DNA from: Marinobacter algicola DG893
GTDB taxonomy: Bacteria; Pseudomonadota; Gammaproteobacteria; Pseudomonadales; Oleiphilaceae
Assembly (NCBI RefSeq): GCF_000170835.1
Contig: NZ_ABCP01000003.1
Span: forward strand, 1 to 64,000
Length of the DNA: 64,000 nt
Direction: 5' to 3'
Positions 31,393-39,402 of the stretch are shown piece after piece; positions within the stretch are counted from its first letter, which is position 1; each line of letters starts with the position of its first letter. Both the position numbers and the translations under genes were made by a program. The notes below the pieces were generated by a model. The model was not told the origin of the DNA. It did not search any database and saw only the letters and a program-made list of their open reading frames with translations.

Positions 31393-32394
31393 ATGATGAA
31401 TAAACTCGCCTGTGTTACTGCAGTACTTGGCCTCACGCTTGGCCTGACTTCCTCGGTCTTTGCCGATGAATTTTCGGATATGGATCCCGTCACTTTGCGC
31501 TTGGCCCACGTTGTTAATGAGCAGGATGGCTTCCACATTGCCGCTGTAAAATTTCAGGAGCTGGTCAGTGAGCGCACAGAAGGTGCAGTGACCATCGAAC
31601 TCTATCCCAATGCTTCCCTCGGCGACGAGCGCACCCTACTCGAGGGTATGCAAATTGGTACCGTGGATATGGGCGTCATAACCAACGGCCCGGTCGCCAA
31701 TTTTGTAGAAGAAATGGCTGTATTTGAGTTGCCCTTCCTGTTCTCCTCCCCAGAAGAAGCCTATGCAGTGCTTGATGGTCCCATCGGCCAGGAGCTACTG
31801 GGCAAATTGAGCGAAGTTAACCTCAAAGGCCTGGCATACGCTGAGCGCGGCTTCCGTAACCTCACCAACAGCGAACGGCCGGTCAGGCATCCGGATGATA
31901 TTGACGGTTTGCGCGTGCGTGTCATGGAGAATCCTGTTTACGTTGATACGTTCCGTGAGTTGGGGGCAAATGCCGTTCCCATGGCCTGGACTGAAGCGTT
32001 GACAGCCATGCAACAGGGCACCATCGATGGCCAGGAAAATCCCGTCAACGTCGTACACTCCTTCAAGCTTAATGAGACTCAGAACTATATGACGATGTCG
32101 CGGCATACCTACGCGCCGGCGATATTTGTCATGGGGATGCCAGTATGGAACCGCCTGCCGGAGGCGGCTCAAGGCGTCATCGAACAGGCGGCCCAGGAAG
32201 CTGCGGAACATGAACGCCGCGTAAACGCCGAAATGGAGTCGAAGCAGTTGGCGGAGCTTCGGGCATCGGGAATGGAAATCGTGGAAGATCCGGAGGTTGA
32301 TGCCTTTCAGGCTGCTGTCGCCCCAGTCTATGAAAAGTACGGTAATCAGTTTGGTGAATACCTGGACCGGATTCGTGAATCCCAGCAGCCATAA
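31393..32394 (+). CDS. dctP: TRAP transporter substrate-binding protein DctP
   Basis: Periplasmic solute-binding protein of 333 residues. The signal peptide ends VFA (22-24). The DctP fold signatures are RLAHVVNEQDGFH, YPNASLGDERTLLEGMQIGTVDMG, and the ligand-carboxylate Arg region LRVRVMENP followed by GQENPVNVV. The family binds C4-dicarboxylates or related organic acids; the exact substrate cannot be read. ATG 31393 is followed directly by a second ATG (31396), and AAGGGA lies upstream. First gene of a complete dctPQM operon. Confidence 0.92.
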   Translation: MMNKLACVTAVLGLTLGLTSSVFADEFSDMDPVTLRLAHVVNEQDGFHIAAVKFQELVSERTEGAVTIELYPNASLGDERTLLEGMQIGTVDMGVITNGPVANFVEEMAVFELPFLFSSPEEAYAVLDGPIGQELLGKLSEVNLKGLAYAERGFRNLTNSERPVRHPDDIDGLRVRVMENPVYVDTFRELGANAVPMAWTEALTAMQQGTIDGQENPVNVVHSFKLNETQNYMTMSRHTYAPAIFVMGMPVWNRLPEAAQGVIEQAAQEAAEHERRVNAEMESKQLAELRASGMEIVEDPEVDAFQAAVAPVYEKYGNQFGEYLDRIRESQQP

Positions 32395-32414
32395 TTAAAG
32401 GACCCGACGACGTT

Positions 32415-32933
32415 ATGTTGGGAGTTCTGAAGAGGATTGAACGTGCAATCGATGCCATCATGCAGCCTATGGTTTTTGCGGCCATGGTGGCGTTGATCGC
32501 CGTAATCACGCTGCAGATCCTATCCAGGGTTTTCTTCACGGCGGTGGGCTGGACCGAAGAATTAGCGAGGTTCCTGCTCATCTGGATTACCTTTATGGGG
32601 GCCACTCTCGCGTTTCAGCGTGGTCGCCACATTGCTGTTACCTTTGTCGTCGACGCACTGCCAGGCAGGCTGCGGCAAGTGACGCGTATCCTAGCTGTGG
32701 CCGTTTTCCTAGGGTTCATGATTGCGTTGGTGCTTGTTGGCTATCGCTATATGCAGATGCAAAGCTTCCAGACCTCAGCCTCTCTTGGCTGGTCGATGAC
32801 GTACGTTTACGCGATTATCCCGGTCTGTGGAGCGCTGATGAGCTGGTACGCATTTGTTGATCTGGTTGAACTGGTGTCAGAAGGATCTGGCACTGACGAG
32901 ACTGCCTCTGATATGAGTGACCCGCCACTGTGA
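32415..32933 (+). CDS. dctQ: TRAP transporter small permease DctQ
   Basis: Four-helix inner-membrane subunit, 172 residues. Membrane spans are at about 18-40, 48-68, 90-112 and 128-150. The family segment WTEELARFLLIWITFMGATLAFQRGRH is complete. DctQ pairs with DctM in sodium-driven uptake. It follows dctP by 20 bp and overlaps dctM by 4 bases, suggesting coupled translation. Confidence 0.92.
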   Translation: MLGVLKRIERAIDAIMQPMVFAAMVALIAVITLQILSRVFFTAVGWTEELARFLLIWITFMGATLAFQRGRHIAVTFVVDALPGRLRQVTRILAVAVFLGFMIALVLVGYRYMQMQSFQTSASLGWSMTYVYAIIPVCGALMSWYAFVDLVELVSEGSGTDETASDMSDPPL

Positions 32934-34189
32934 CTGGCCTGCTGTTCGTTCTTTTCTTCCTGTTCATGCTAATCGGCGTACCTATTGCTGTGTCAATCGG
33001 TGCCAGTACGATGGCAGCGCTGTTTTTTCAGGGTGTGCCACTGATGGTGGTTACCCAGCAAATGTTTCAGGGGATTAATTCCTTCGCTCTGGTTGCGGTG
33101 CCTATGTTCATACTGGCCGGCGACCTCATGGCCCAGGGCAAGGTGAGCGAGAAGCTGGTCAGTTTTGCGGACTCACTGTTCGGGTTTCTGAAAGGCGGGC
33201 TTTCTATCGTGGCCGTACTGGCCGGTATGTTCTTTGCGGCGATATCCGGCTCAGGGGCTGCCACCACTGCAGCCGTAGGCTCCAGCCTGGTGCCGGAGCT
33301 CCGTAAAAAAGGGTATGACCCGGCGGCCGCAGCGAGTTTGATTGCCGCCAGCGGTACTATTGGTGTGGTTATCCCGCCATCCGTGCCGATGATTATCTAC
33401 GCTGTTATTGCTCAGCAATCGGTTTCCAAGCTGTTTCTGAATGGTTTTATTCCGGGCCTTATCATGGGATTGGGGCTCATCGCGATTGCCATTACCCAGG
33501 GTTACCGGCGGAATTATCCGCGTGGCACCGCATTATCCCTCGCGACCATTTGGGGCACGCTCAAGAGCGCAAGCTGGGGGTTGATGACCCCCGTCATTAT
33601 TCTGGGTGGAATATTCTCTGGCATCTTTACGCCCAGCGAAGCGGCAGTAGTGGCGGTCAATTACGCACTGTTAGTTTCATTGTTTATCTACCGCGACCTC
33701 AAGCTTCCGGATATCTATCGGATATTGATCCGCTCTGCGATTACAACCGCCGTTATCATGTTCGTCATTGCCACATCGGCCGTTCTGAGCTGGACACTAT
33801 CAAGTTGGCAGGTACCCGGCGCGATTGCTGAATCGGTCCTGTCACTGTCCACTAACCCTTACATCATTATGCTACTCGTCGTCGGTATCATCCTGATAAC
33901 GGGGGTGTTCATCGAAACAGCGAGTGCCCTGATAATCTTGACCCCGGTTCTATTGCCGTTAGTCATCCAGCTAGGAATCGACCCAATCCACTTCGGTCTC
34001 ATAATTGTGGTGGGACTGGCCATTGGTATGATTACGCCTCCAGTCGCAATCAACCTTTATGTGGCATCCTCTGTCACCGGTTTGCCGCTCGAGCGCATCA
34101 CCCGCGCTATCATCCCCTACCTGCTTGGCTTAATCGCAGTGTTGCTTCTGGTGGTTTATATCCCGATTTTTACAGGCATTTCAGGTTAG
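32930..34189 (+). CDS. dctM: TRAP transporter large permease DctM
   Basis: Large membrane subunit carrying the substrate and sodium pathway, 419 residues with about 11-12 hydrophobic segments. Typical sequences are the GVPIAVSIG start, PMFILAGDLMAQGKVSEKLV, FAAISGSGAATTAAVGS and TIGVVIPPSVPMIIYAV. The start is GTG 32930, overlapping the dctQ stop codon. The operon ends here with no clear terminator before the oppositely oriented tRNA-Val. Confidence 0.93.
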   Translation: MTGLLFVLFFLFMLIGVPIAVSIGASTMAALFFQGVPLMVVTQQMFQGINSFALVAVPMFILAGDLMAQGKVSEKLVSFADSLFGFLKGGLSIVAVLAGMFFAAISGSGAATTAAVGSSLVPELRKKGYDPAAAASLIAASGTIGVVIPPSVPMIIYAVIAQQSVSKLFLNGFIPGLIMGLGLIAIAITQGYRRNYPRGTALSLATIWGTLKSASWGLMTPVIILGGIFSGIFTPSEAAVVAVNYALLVSLFIYRDLKLPDIYRILIRSAITTAVIMFVIATSAVLSWTLSSWQVPGAIAESVLSLSTNPYIIMLLVVGIILITGVFIETASALIILTPVLLPLVIQLGIDPIHFGLIIVVGLAIGMITPPVAINLYVASSVTGLPLERITRAIIPYLLGLIAVLLLVVYIPIFTGISG

Positions 34190-34370
34190 GCAGGAATCGC
34201 TGTGTCTAAGTTGTCTTATGAGACGGTTTGGCATCAGATGGGGGTGAGCTAGTGAACAAGCTGGCCCGGGAGTGGTAGTAGGAATCTTATTGGAAGAGCT
34301 TTGAAACAATATCGGGAAAGAAAGACGGTATAGAGAAGGGAACTGCAAAAAACGGATCGTTAAGCAGAAA

Positions 34371-34447
<77 letters not shown>

Positions 34448-34502
34448 ATGTCCTGCAACGGGGTGGAAATATACTGATTCCGATGGGCGTGGTCAACCTC
34501 TT

Positions 34503-35459
34503 TCAGGCGGTTTTCTGCTTTCTGGCCCAGCCTTTTATGGCCTTGCTAAGCACCCCCCACCGATTGATCAGCAGTGCCAGGAATATCAGGCCGCAACCGG
34601 CAAGTTGTGTGGCGGACATGGATTCACTGAACCAGCCTGCAGCGAACAGCGCGACCCATACCGGCTCCAACACCAGGATCACGACTCCGTGGCTGTGGGT
34701 AGCCAGGCTCTGGGCATAGGTCTGCAGCAGGAAACGGCCTGCCGTTCCTACCACGGCACTGGCAATCACCCAGCCGGCGAGAATGCCGGAGAAATTTTCG
34801 ATAGTCGGTGTCCAGGGTTCCAGCAGCGCTGACTCGGTTAAGGTGACGGTGCCTACGGTGAGTAGCGCAATGGTCGTGAGGGGCAGGGCGGGGACGCGGT
34901 GTTTTTCCACGGATTCTCCCCGGCGGTTGATCACCGTGCGCTGGTTGGCCGCGCGGGTATTGAGGGTGAAATACAGCGCAAAGATAAAGGCGGCGATCAC
35001 GAAGAAAACCTGCCCGATCTCCGGCCGGAATCCGTTCTTGAGCGACAATAGCGCAAGCCCGCCCACCGCGACCGGAATCGCGAACCAGGTGCTGATCGGT
35101 TGCGCTTCCTGAAAGATAACCCGGGCAATCACCGGCACGATGACCACGCCAAGGCTGGTCAGGAAGGCGCCTTCGCCTATGTGGGTGACATGAAACAGCC
35201 CCATCACCCAGAAGCTCATGGCCACTCCGAATACCAGCCCCACGCCGGCACTGCGCTTGAATTGGTCCAGGCTTAGCCGTGTCAGCGAAGGCCAGGCTAT
35301 GGCCGCCAATACCGAACCGGCCAACAGGAAACGCAGGGCCATAAACATCAGCGGTGGCATCAGCAATACGGCTTCCTTGGAAAATATCCAGCTAATGGCG
35401 GCCATCAAGGTGACAACCACCAGTAACAGGTCGGATTTATGGGTGTTCGAGAGGGGCAT
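34503..35459 (-). CDS. EamA/DMT-family permease
   Basis: Drug/metabolite transporter superfamily protein, 318 residues with ten predicted membrane helices in two EamA repeats (about 8-140 and 150-305). The family features AISWIFSKEAV in the first helix and LEPVWVALFAAGWFSE in the second repeat are visible. A longer than usual polar loop (about 172-195, TRAANQRTVINRRGESVEK) joins the repeats. The substrate is unknown. Single gene; the tRNA-Val lies downstream on the same strand. Confidence 0.87.
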   Translation of the reverse strand: MPLSNTHKSDLLLVVVTLMAAISWIFSKEAVLLMPPLMFMALRFLLAGSVLAAIAWPSLTRLSLDQFKRSAGVGLVFGVAMSFWVMGLFHVTHIGEGAFLTSLGVVIVPVIARVIFQEAQPISTWFAIPVAVGGLALLSLKNGFRPEIGQVFFVIAAFIFALYFTLNTRAANQRTVINRRGESVEKHRVPALPLTTIALLTVGTVTLTESALLEPWTPTIENFSGILAGWVIASAVVGTAGRFLLQTYAQSLATHSHGVVILVLEPVWVALFAAGWFSESMSATQLAGCGLIFLALLINRWGVLSKAIKGWARKQKTA

Positions 35460-35521
35460 TCACAACCGCCATAGAGTGGATAGGCATTAGAAAGACAGCG
35501 GCAGAGTTTATCACGGGCGGG

Positions 35522-35545
35522 TAAAAAATGGCTCTTCCATGAGCC
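35522..35545 (-). terminator. Terminator after the lipase gene
   Basis: Read on the minus strand, GGCTC (35545-35541), loop ATGGAA and GAGCC (35534-35530) are followed by ATTTTTT. It is 42 bases after the lipase stop. The five-pair stem is short but GC-rich and the T run is good. Confidence 0.65.
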
Positions 35546-35586
35546 GGTTGGTACTCCTTCAGACGGTTGGGTCCATCTTGGTATTT

Positions 35587-36672
35587 TTAGTTGTTGAGTG
35601 TGTTGTAGACCAGTGTCGACATATCGGTCTGGTCCGAACCGGGTACTTCGATATATCGGTCACCGGACCCCCACCACTGCCACCAGGCGCGCTTGTTGTA
35701 GGTGCGACTGGCGAAATCGACACGCAGCCCATTAAGAGTGGTGTCATTCACTACGGGGACTGAAATGTTGCCGGTTTCCGAGCCCAGAACGCCGCTGTGG
35801 GAAACGCCCTCGTTCATCAGGATCGGAAAGTGGTTGTAGTACAGGTCCGAGGGCCCATTCTGGCTGGACACCTTGCCCGCCAGGCTCAGGCTGGAGCTAC
35901 AGGAGTCGATGCCGTTGCTGGTGGTAGCGCCACAGGCCGAGTGGGTTGGTACCACGCCATCATCGGTGCCGGCAATGAACGGCTTGGTGATGCCGCCGTA
36001 AGAGGAGCCGCCGGCGACAAATCGCAGTCGCGGAATATTATTGGGGCTGACGGCCAGGTTGCGTGCTGTGTTGGTTTGCAGGTCGTTGACGACACCCAGT
36101 TTGCCAGGTTCAGGGGTGATGCCTGTGAACGCACGAACCGCCTGTTTGAGTGGCCAATTGTACCAACTGTCGTTGTAGGCAATGTTCAGGGCCAGGTCGG
36201 CCAGCTCCGTACCGCCGCCGGCGCCGGAGTAGTCGATTGCAGCGAGTATTTTCAGCGGCTGCAGTCCGTCGGCCTGAAGCCAGCGGGCCTGATTCTCGAG
36301 AAGATAACGGGTGACCAGGTCACCGGTGGAATGGGACACCACGATGCAGAAATCGTTGCACAACCCTTGCTGGCTGATGTCACGCAGTTGCTGATAGGCC
36401 TGCTGGGCGATGTTGCCCTCCACGCGGCCATCGCTGCCCCAGTCTACACGGGCGTCGGAGCGGGACAGCCAGAAGGTACGCCAGTAGTCCTCGCCAGCGC
36501 TTTTCACTTCATTGAGGTTGGCCGGTGGGTTGGCCAGGTCTTCCTGCTGGAAGCCGTGAACCAGAATCACGTTGTGGCCCCCAAGCTGGGCGTGGGCGGT
36601 ACCGGCGAACAAACCACCGGCGATGGCAACCGCGAGGGCGGTCTTACAGGCACTTCTCTTTCTTGTTTTCAT
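35587..36672 (-). CDS. Secreted alpha/beta-hydrolase lipase
   Basis: Exported triacylglycerol-lipase-like enzyme, 361 residues. The signal peptide ends AHA (26-28). The oxyanion-hole HG of VILVHGF is at 39-40. The nucleophile elbow is VSHSTG with Ser115; the usual first Gly of GxSxG is Ser here. An acidic residue in AGTDDGVVP and the His in NEGVSHSGVLG are plausible catalytic-triad members. Paired Cys (CNDFC; CGATT...DSCSS) suggest disulfides. It follows the unknown gene at 36702 by 29 bp on the same strand, so the two are probably co-expressed. Confidence 0.82.
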   Translation of the reverse strand: MKTRKRSACKTALAVAIAGGLFAGTAHAQLGGHNVILVHGFQQEDLANPPANLNEVKSAGEDYWRTFWLSRSDARVDWGSDGRVEGNIAQQAYQQLRDISQQGLCNDFCIVVSHSTGDLVTRYLLENQARWLQADGLQPLKILAAIDYSGAGGGTELADLALNIAYNDSWYNWPLKQAVRAFTGITPEPGKLGVVNDLQTNTARNLAVSPNNIPRLRFVAGGSSYGGITKPFIAGTDDGVVPTHSACGATTSNGIDSCSSSLSLAGKVSSQNGPSDLYYNHFPILMNEGVSHSGVLGSETGNISVPVVNDTTLNGLRVDFASRTYNKRAWWQWWGSGDRYIEVPGSDQTDMSTLVYNTLNN

Positions 36673-36701
36673 AAAGGCTCCGTCTTTGTTTTATTGTTGT
36701 A

Positions 36702-37778
36702 TCAGAACTTGTCTGCCAGCTTTTGCAGCAGGGCAGCACGTTGCTCTGATTCGGGGTCACCTGCCGGGCTGTCGGTCAATCCGTCCAGGTCCGGTGGCGA
36801 AAACGAGTAGCCGTCATCTGGCCCAAAGCCATAGTCGGTGCGGTCTCCGGGCGAGGCCGGCAAACGCCGGATCTGCAGGTTGCGCAGTTCCAGCTTACCG
36901 GTAATCTCGCGATGGGCGAGCACCGAGCCATGAGCTTTGAGCTCCAGGGTGTCTGTGGTTCCGTCGAGTCGCTTTTCCGTCTGCAGCTGCGCGAGTGCGC
37001 GGCCGTTGTGGTAAAGCTGGGCAGAAAGCGCGTAGAAGCCGGGCTCTTTGGCGTCGAAATGAACCGGTATGATCAGGTCGTTGCTGGTCACCCGTGGGTC
37101 ACCCAGGCCGTCAAACTCTCCGAGGTCGGGCTCGATGGTTAGGGTCGAAACGTGGCGTACGGGTTTGCCATCAATGGTTGCCTCAACGATCAACCGATAC
37201 TCTCCGGGCTCTGCATCGGCCTCAATGATGCCTTCATAATAGGGCGCGCCGGCCTCGTTATTGAGAGCAGTGCTGGCAATCGCCTGGCGAGACTCGGGTG
37301 ACTCCAGGGTTACGTTCAGGCTGGGGCCTACTACCTGAGAGCCGGTAATACTCGCCGCCACCAGAATGTCCTCTTCCTGCACGAAGCGGTATTTCTCAAG
37401 CGTGACGGTAAATTGCCCGCCCCCGTCGAGCGGCAGCTCCACAGGGTCGAAACGGTTGCCGGCGTAGGCCCTGGCCTGATCTTCGGAGATCGGAATGGAG
37501 TAGGTCGGGTAGCGTATGTTCTGGCTGTATTGGGCGGCGGCACTGGCCAACATGAAGCCAATCGCATTATCAGAGGGTTTCTGCTTCTCCGTCGTTGGCG
37601 AATCTACCGGCGCAGGCTTGGAGCGGGTGGTGTCTGTTCCTGAAGGGGGCGGGCTCCGGCCCCCACTTTCCCCGGTTATCCAGGAGAATCGGTCGGCATT
37701 GTCGGCCGCCAGCAGATATCCCAGGCCGACGGCACCGGATACGACGAACGTTAGGGCCAAGAGCAACCGCAGTGGCAT
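36702..37778 (-). CDS. Unknown exported protein paired with the lipase
   Basis: A 358-residue protein not recognised as a known enzyme. It has one N-terminal hydrophobic segment (about 2-24; membrane anchor or uncleaved signal), then a Pro/Ser/Thr-rich linker (about 38-72), and then a domain of predicted beta-strands with an Ig-like look (about 90-320). The strand-rich segments include GEYRLIVEATIDGKPVRHVSTLTIE and GFYALSAQLYHNGRALAQLQ. The acidic C-terminus ends in a short helix. The position upstream of a lipase suggested a lipase foldase (Lif), but the Lif RxxFDY motif and helical fold are absent. Start ATG with AAGGA eight bases upstream. Confidence 0.7.
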   Translation of the reverse strand: MPLRLLLALTFVVSGAVGLGYLLAADNADRFSWITGESGGRSPPPSGTDTTRSKPAPVDSPTTEKQKPSDNAIGFMLASAAAQYSQNIRYPTYSIPISEDQARAYAGNRFDPVELPLDGGGQFTVTLEKYRFVQEEDILVAASITGSQVVGPSLNVTLESPESRQAIASTALNNEAGAPYYEGIIEADAEPGEYRLIVEATIDGKPVRHVSTLTIEPDLGEFDGLGDPRVTSNDLIIPVHFDAKEPGFYALSAQLYHNGRALAQLQTEKRLDGTTDTLELKAHGSVLAHREITGKLELRNLQIRRLPASPGDRTDYGFGPDDGYSFSPPDLDGLTDSPAGDPESEQRAALLQKLADKF

Positions 37779-37804
37779 CTTTGAATCCTTGTTGGAGGCA
37801 TTCT

Positions 37805-37880
37805 ATGGCGCGAACGCCATTATTTTTGTTGTTGTATTAACATAACGGGCCAAACTGACTTCGCGCAAAAAAATGGCCCG
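37805..37880. other. Two inverted repeats in a 148-bp gap
   Basis: The first is ATGGCG-CGAA-CGCCAT (37805-37820); on the plus strand it is followed by TATTTTTG, and on the minus strand its loop reads TTCG. The second pairs CGGGCCA (37846-37852) with TGGCCCG (37874-37880) around a 21-base loop holding a run of seven A/T. On the minus strand they follow yceI and precede the lipase-partner gene, so they may end the yceI transcript or structure the leader. Confidence 0.5.
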
Positions 37881-37926
37881 AATGTGTAACAAAATGTGTC
37901 CAGTCTGTGATGCCGTTCACACTACC

Positions 37927-38529
37927 TCATAACCAGCCGGACTCTTTCACGGCTTCCAGGCCGAACCTGAGACGAACGTCATCGCCCACCAGGTCCTGGT
38001 CAATGCCGTAGGTCATGCCCCAATTGCTGCGCTTGATGGTGGTTTCGGCGGTGATGCCAAGGGTGTAGTCCTCGTGCCCGATGGGGTATTCGGCTGATTT
38101 GTTAAGGGTCACATCCACATCCATCGGGCGGGTTTTGCCCAGCAGGGTCAGGTCACCGGTCACGATACCAGTGTTGTCGCCAGTGGCTTCGAAATTAGTG
38201 ATCTCAAAGGTGATATCCGGGAAGGTTCCGCTGTTGAGGAAATCCTTATTGCGTAGGTGGCCATCCCGTTTATCGTGATTGGTAAAGACGCTTTTGCTCT
38301 TGAACGTCAGTGTCCCGGAAGTGAGCTGTTTGGTCTCCTCGTCGTAGTCAAACTGTCCCTCCACATCCCGGAACATGCCCATCACCGGGGCATAGCCAAT
38401 GTGGATCACCTCAAACGACATCGAGAAATGCTCATCGTCGATAACGTAGGTTTCCGGCTCGGCCATGGCTACCGGGGCGGATAATGCCAGCGAGGCGGTC
38501 AGTGCAGCGGTGGATAGGAACCTTTTCAT
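37927..38529 (-). CDS. yceI: YceI-family periplasmic lipocalin-like protein
   Basis: A 200-residue exported protein with signal peptide ending AMA (21-23) and the YceI barrel. Signatures are the opening ETYVIDDEHFSMSFEVIHIGYAPVMGMF, the SVFTNHDKRDGHLRNKDFLN segment and the GDLTLLGKTRPMDVDVTL strand. The barrel binds polyisoprenoid lipids or amphiphiles in characterised members. The start at 38529 has GGGAGAAAGG upstream; the longer open frame runs through the neighbour and is not used. Its ATG overlaps the stop of the CDP-alcohol phosphatidyltransferase gene (ATGA). Confidence 0.92.
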   Translation of the reverse strand: MKRFLSTAALTASLALSAPVAMAEPETYVIDDEHFSMSFEVIHIGYAPVMGMFRDVEGQFDYDEETKQLTSGTLTFKSKSVFTNHDKRDGHLRNKDFLNSGTFPDITFEITNFEATGDNTGIVTGDLTLLGKTRPMDVDVTLNKSAEYPIGHEDYTLGITAETTIKRSNWGMTYGIDQDLVGDDVRLRFGLEAVKESGWL

Positions 38530-39248
38530 GCCTTTCTCCCTGTTTGATAAAGCCAGCGCAGGTCTGTAAAAAACGAATAACTCAGAAGTAACAGCGCGAT
38601 AGCGAGTGTGGCGGACGCGAAGCCGGTCGGCGTTATGGGTAATATGGCAACCATCAGCGTGACTATCTGCCATACACAGACCGTTTTGCGTCGAAAACTG
38701 TCGGGCAGTGGTTGGTCCATGAAACGGAACCAGCGGCCAGCGGCTACAAAGGCGTAACGCATCAGCCCCAATGCCAGAACCCATGGGCCGGCTTTGCTCT
38801 GGGCCAGGACCGCAACACAGAGCCCCAGGATGAACAGCGCATCCAGTTCCATGTCGAATCGGGCACCGAACGCCGTCGTCGAACGGGTCGCCCTGGCGAC
38901 AGCGCCATCCACGCCGTCAAGAATCAACGCCAGTAAACACAATGACCCGTACAACCACAGCCAGTTCCCCAACTCGGGAGTGAAGGGTGCCAGGCTGGTC
39001 AGGAGTATGACGAGGGAGGCGCGCACCAGGGTTGCCCGGTTGGCCCAGCCAAAGTCCTGTTCTGCGGGCCAGAAACGAATAACAGGTACTGCAATGGCCA
39101 GGCAGAGCAACATGGCGATTGCGTAAAAGCTGGCATGGGGGTGGAAACCGATGCCGGCGGCGGCCACCATAAGCGCCGTCAGGCTACCGAACCAGGCAAG
39201 ATCTGCGGCCAGGGGCATGCGGAACGAGTGAGTGTGGGAATCCATCAT
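38526..39248 (-). CDS. CDP-alcohol phosphatidyltransferase family protein
   Basis: Inner-membrane enzyme of 240 residues with six to seven hydrophobic helices. The family motif is complete: DG-x2-AR-x8-G-x3-D-x3-D in LDGVDGAVARA...FGARFDMELD (about 111-133), which binds metal and CDP-lipid. The family swaps CMP for an alcohol (glycerol phosphate, serine, inositol, choline and others); the acceptor here cannot be assigned. It is translationally coupled to yceI by a 4-base overlap. It is divergent from the dehydrogenase gene of the pterin-like cluster. Two adjacent ATG codons (39248, 39245) could start it. Confidence 0.87.
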   Translation of the reverse strand: MMDSHTHSFRMPLAADLAWFGSLTALMVAAAGIGFHPHASFYAIAMLLCLAIAVPVIRFWPAEQDFGWANRATLVRASLVILLTSLAPFTPELGNWLWLYGSLCLLALILDGVDGAVARATRSTTAFGARFDMELDALFILGLCVAVLAQSKAGPWVLALGLMRYAFVAAGRWFRFMDQPLPDSFRRKTVCVWQIVTLMVAILPITPTGFASATLAIALLLLSYSFFTDLRWLYQTGRKA

Positions 39249-39320
39249 TAAACCCCAGCGTAAGAATGAGCGTGCATCCGGCCAAAGCAGGGTGCTACCA
39301 AAAACATCGATGCGCCTGTA

Positions 39321-39372
39321 TGCACTATAGCTGGCAAAGCCGCGTGTACTATAGCTTGCGTGTACTATAGTG
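39321..39372 (+). repeat. Three direct repeats containing CTATAG
   Basis: TGCACTATAGCT (39321-39332), TGTACTATAGCT (39345-39356) and TGTACTATAGTG (39361-39372) repeat at 24- and 16-base spacing in the divergent gap between the CDP-alcohol phosphatidyltransferase and dehydrogenase genes. Each contains a palindromic CTATAG and a -10-like TACTAT. They could be regulator sites, overlapping promoters or both. Confidence 0.6.
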
Positions 39373-39402
39373 AGTTACGTGCGCTGTAAGGAAACAGACG
39401 AT

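Noticed and set aside
36702-37778. Lipase-specific foldase (Lif)
   Set aside because: The Lif motif RxxFDY and its helical architecture are missing; the protein is beta-rich with an Ig-like look.
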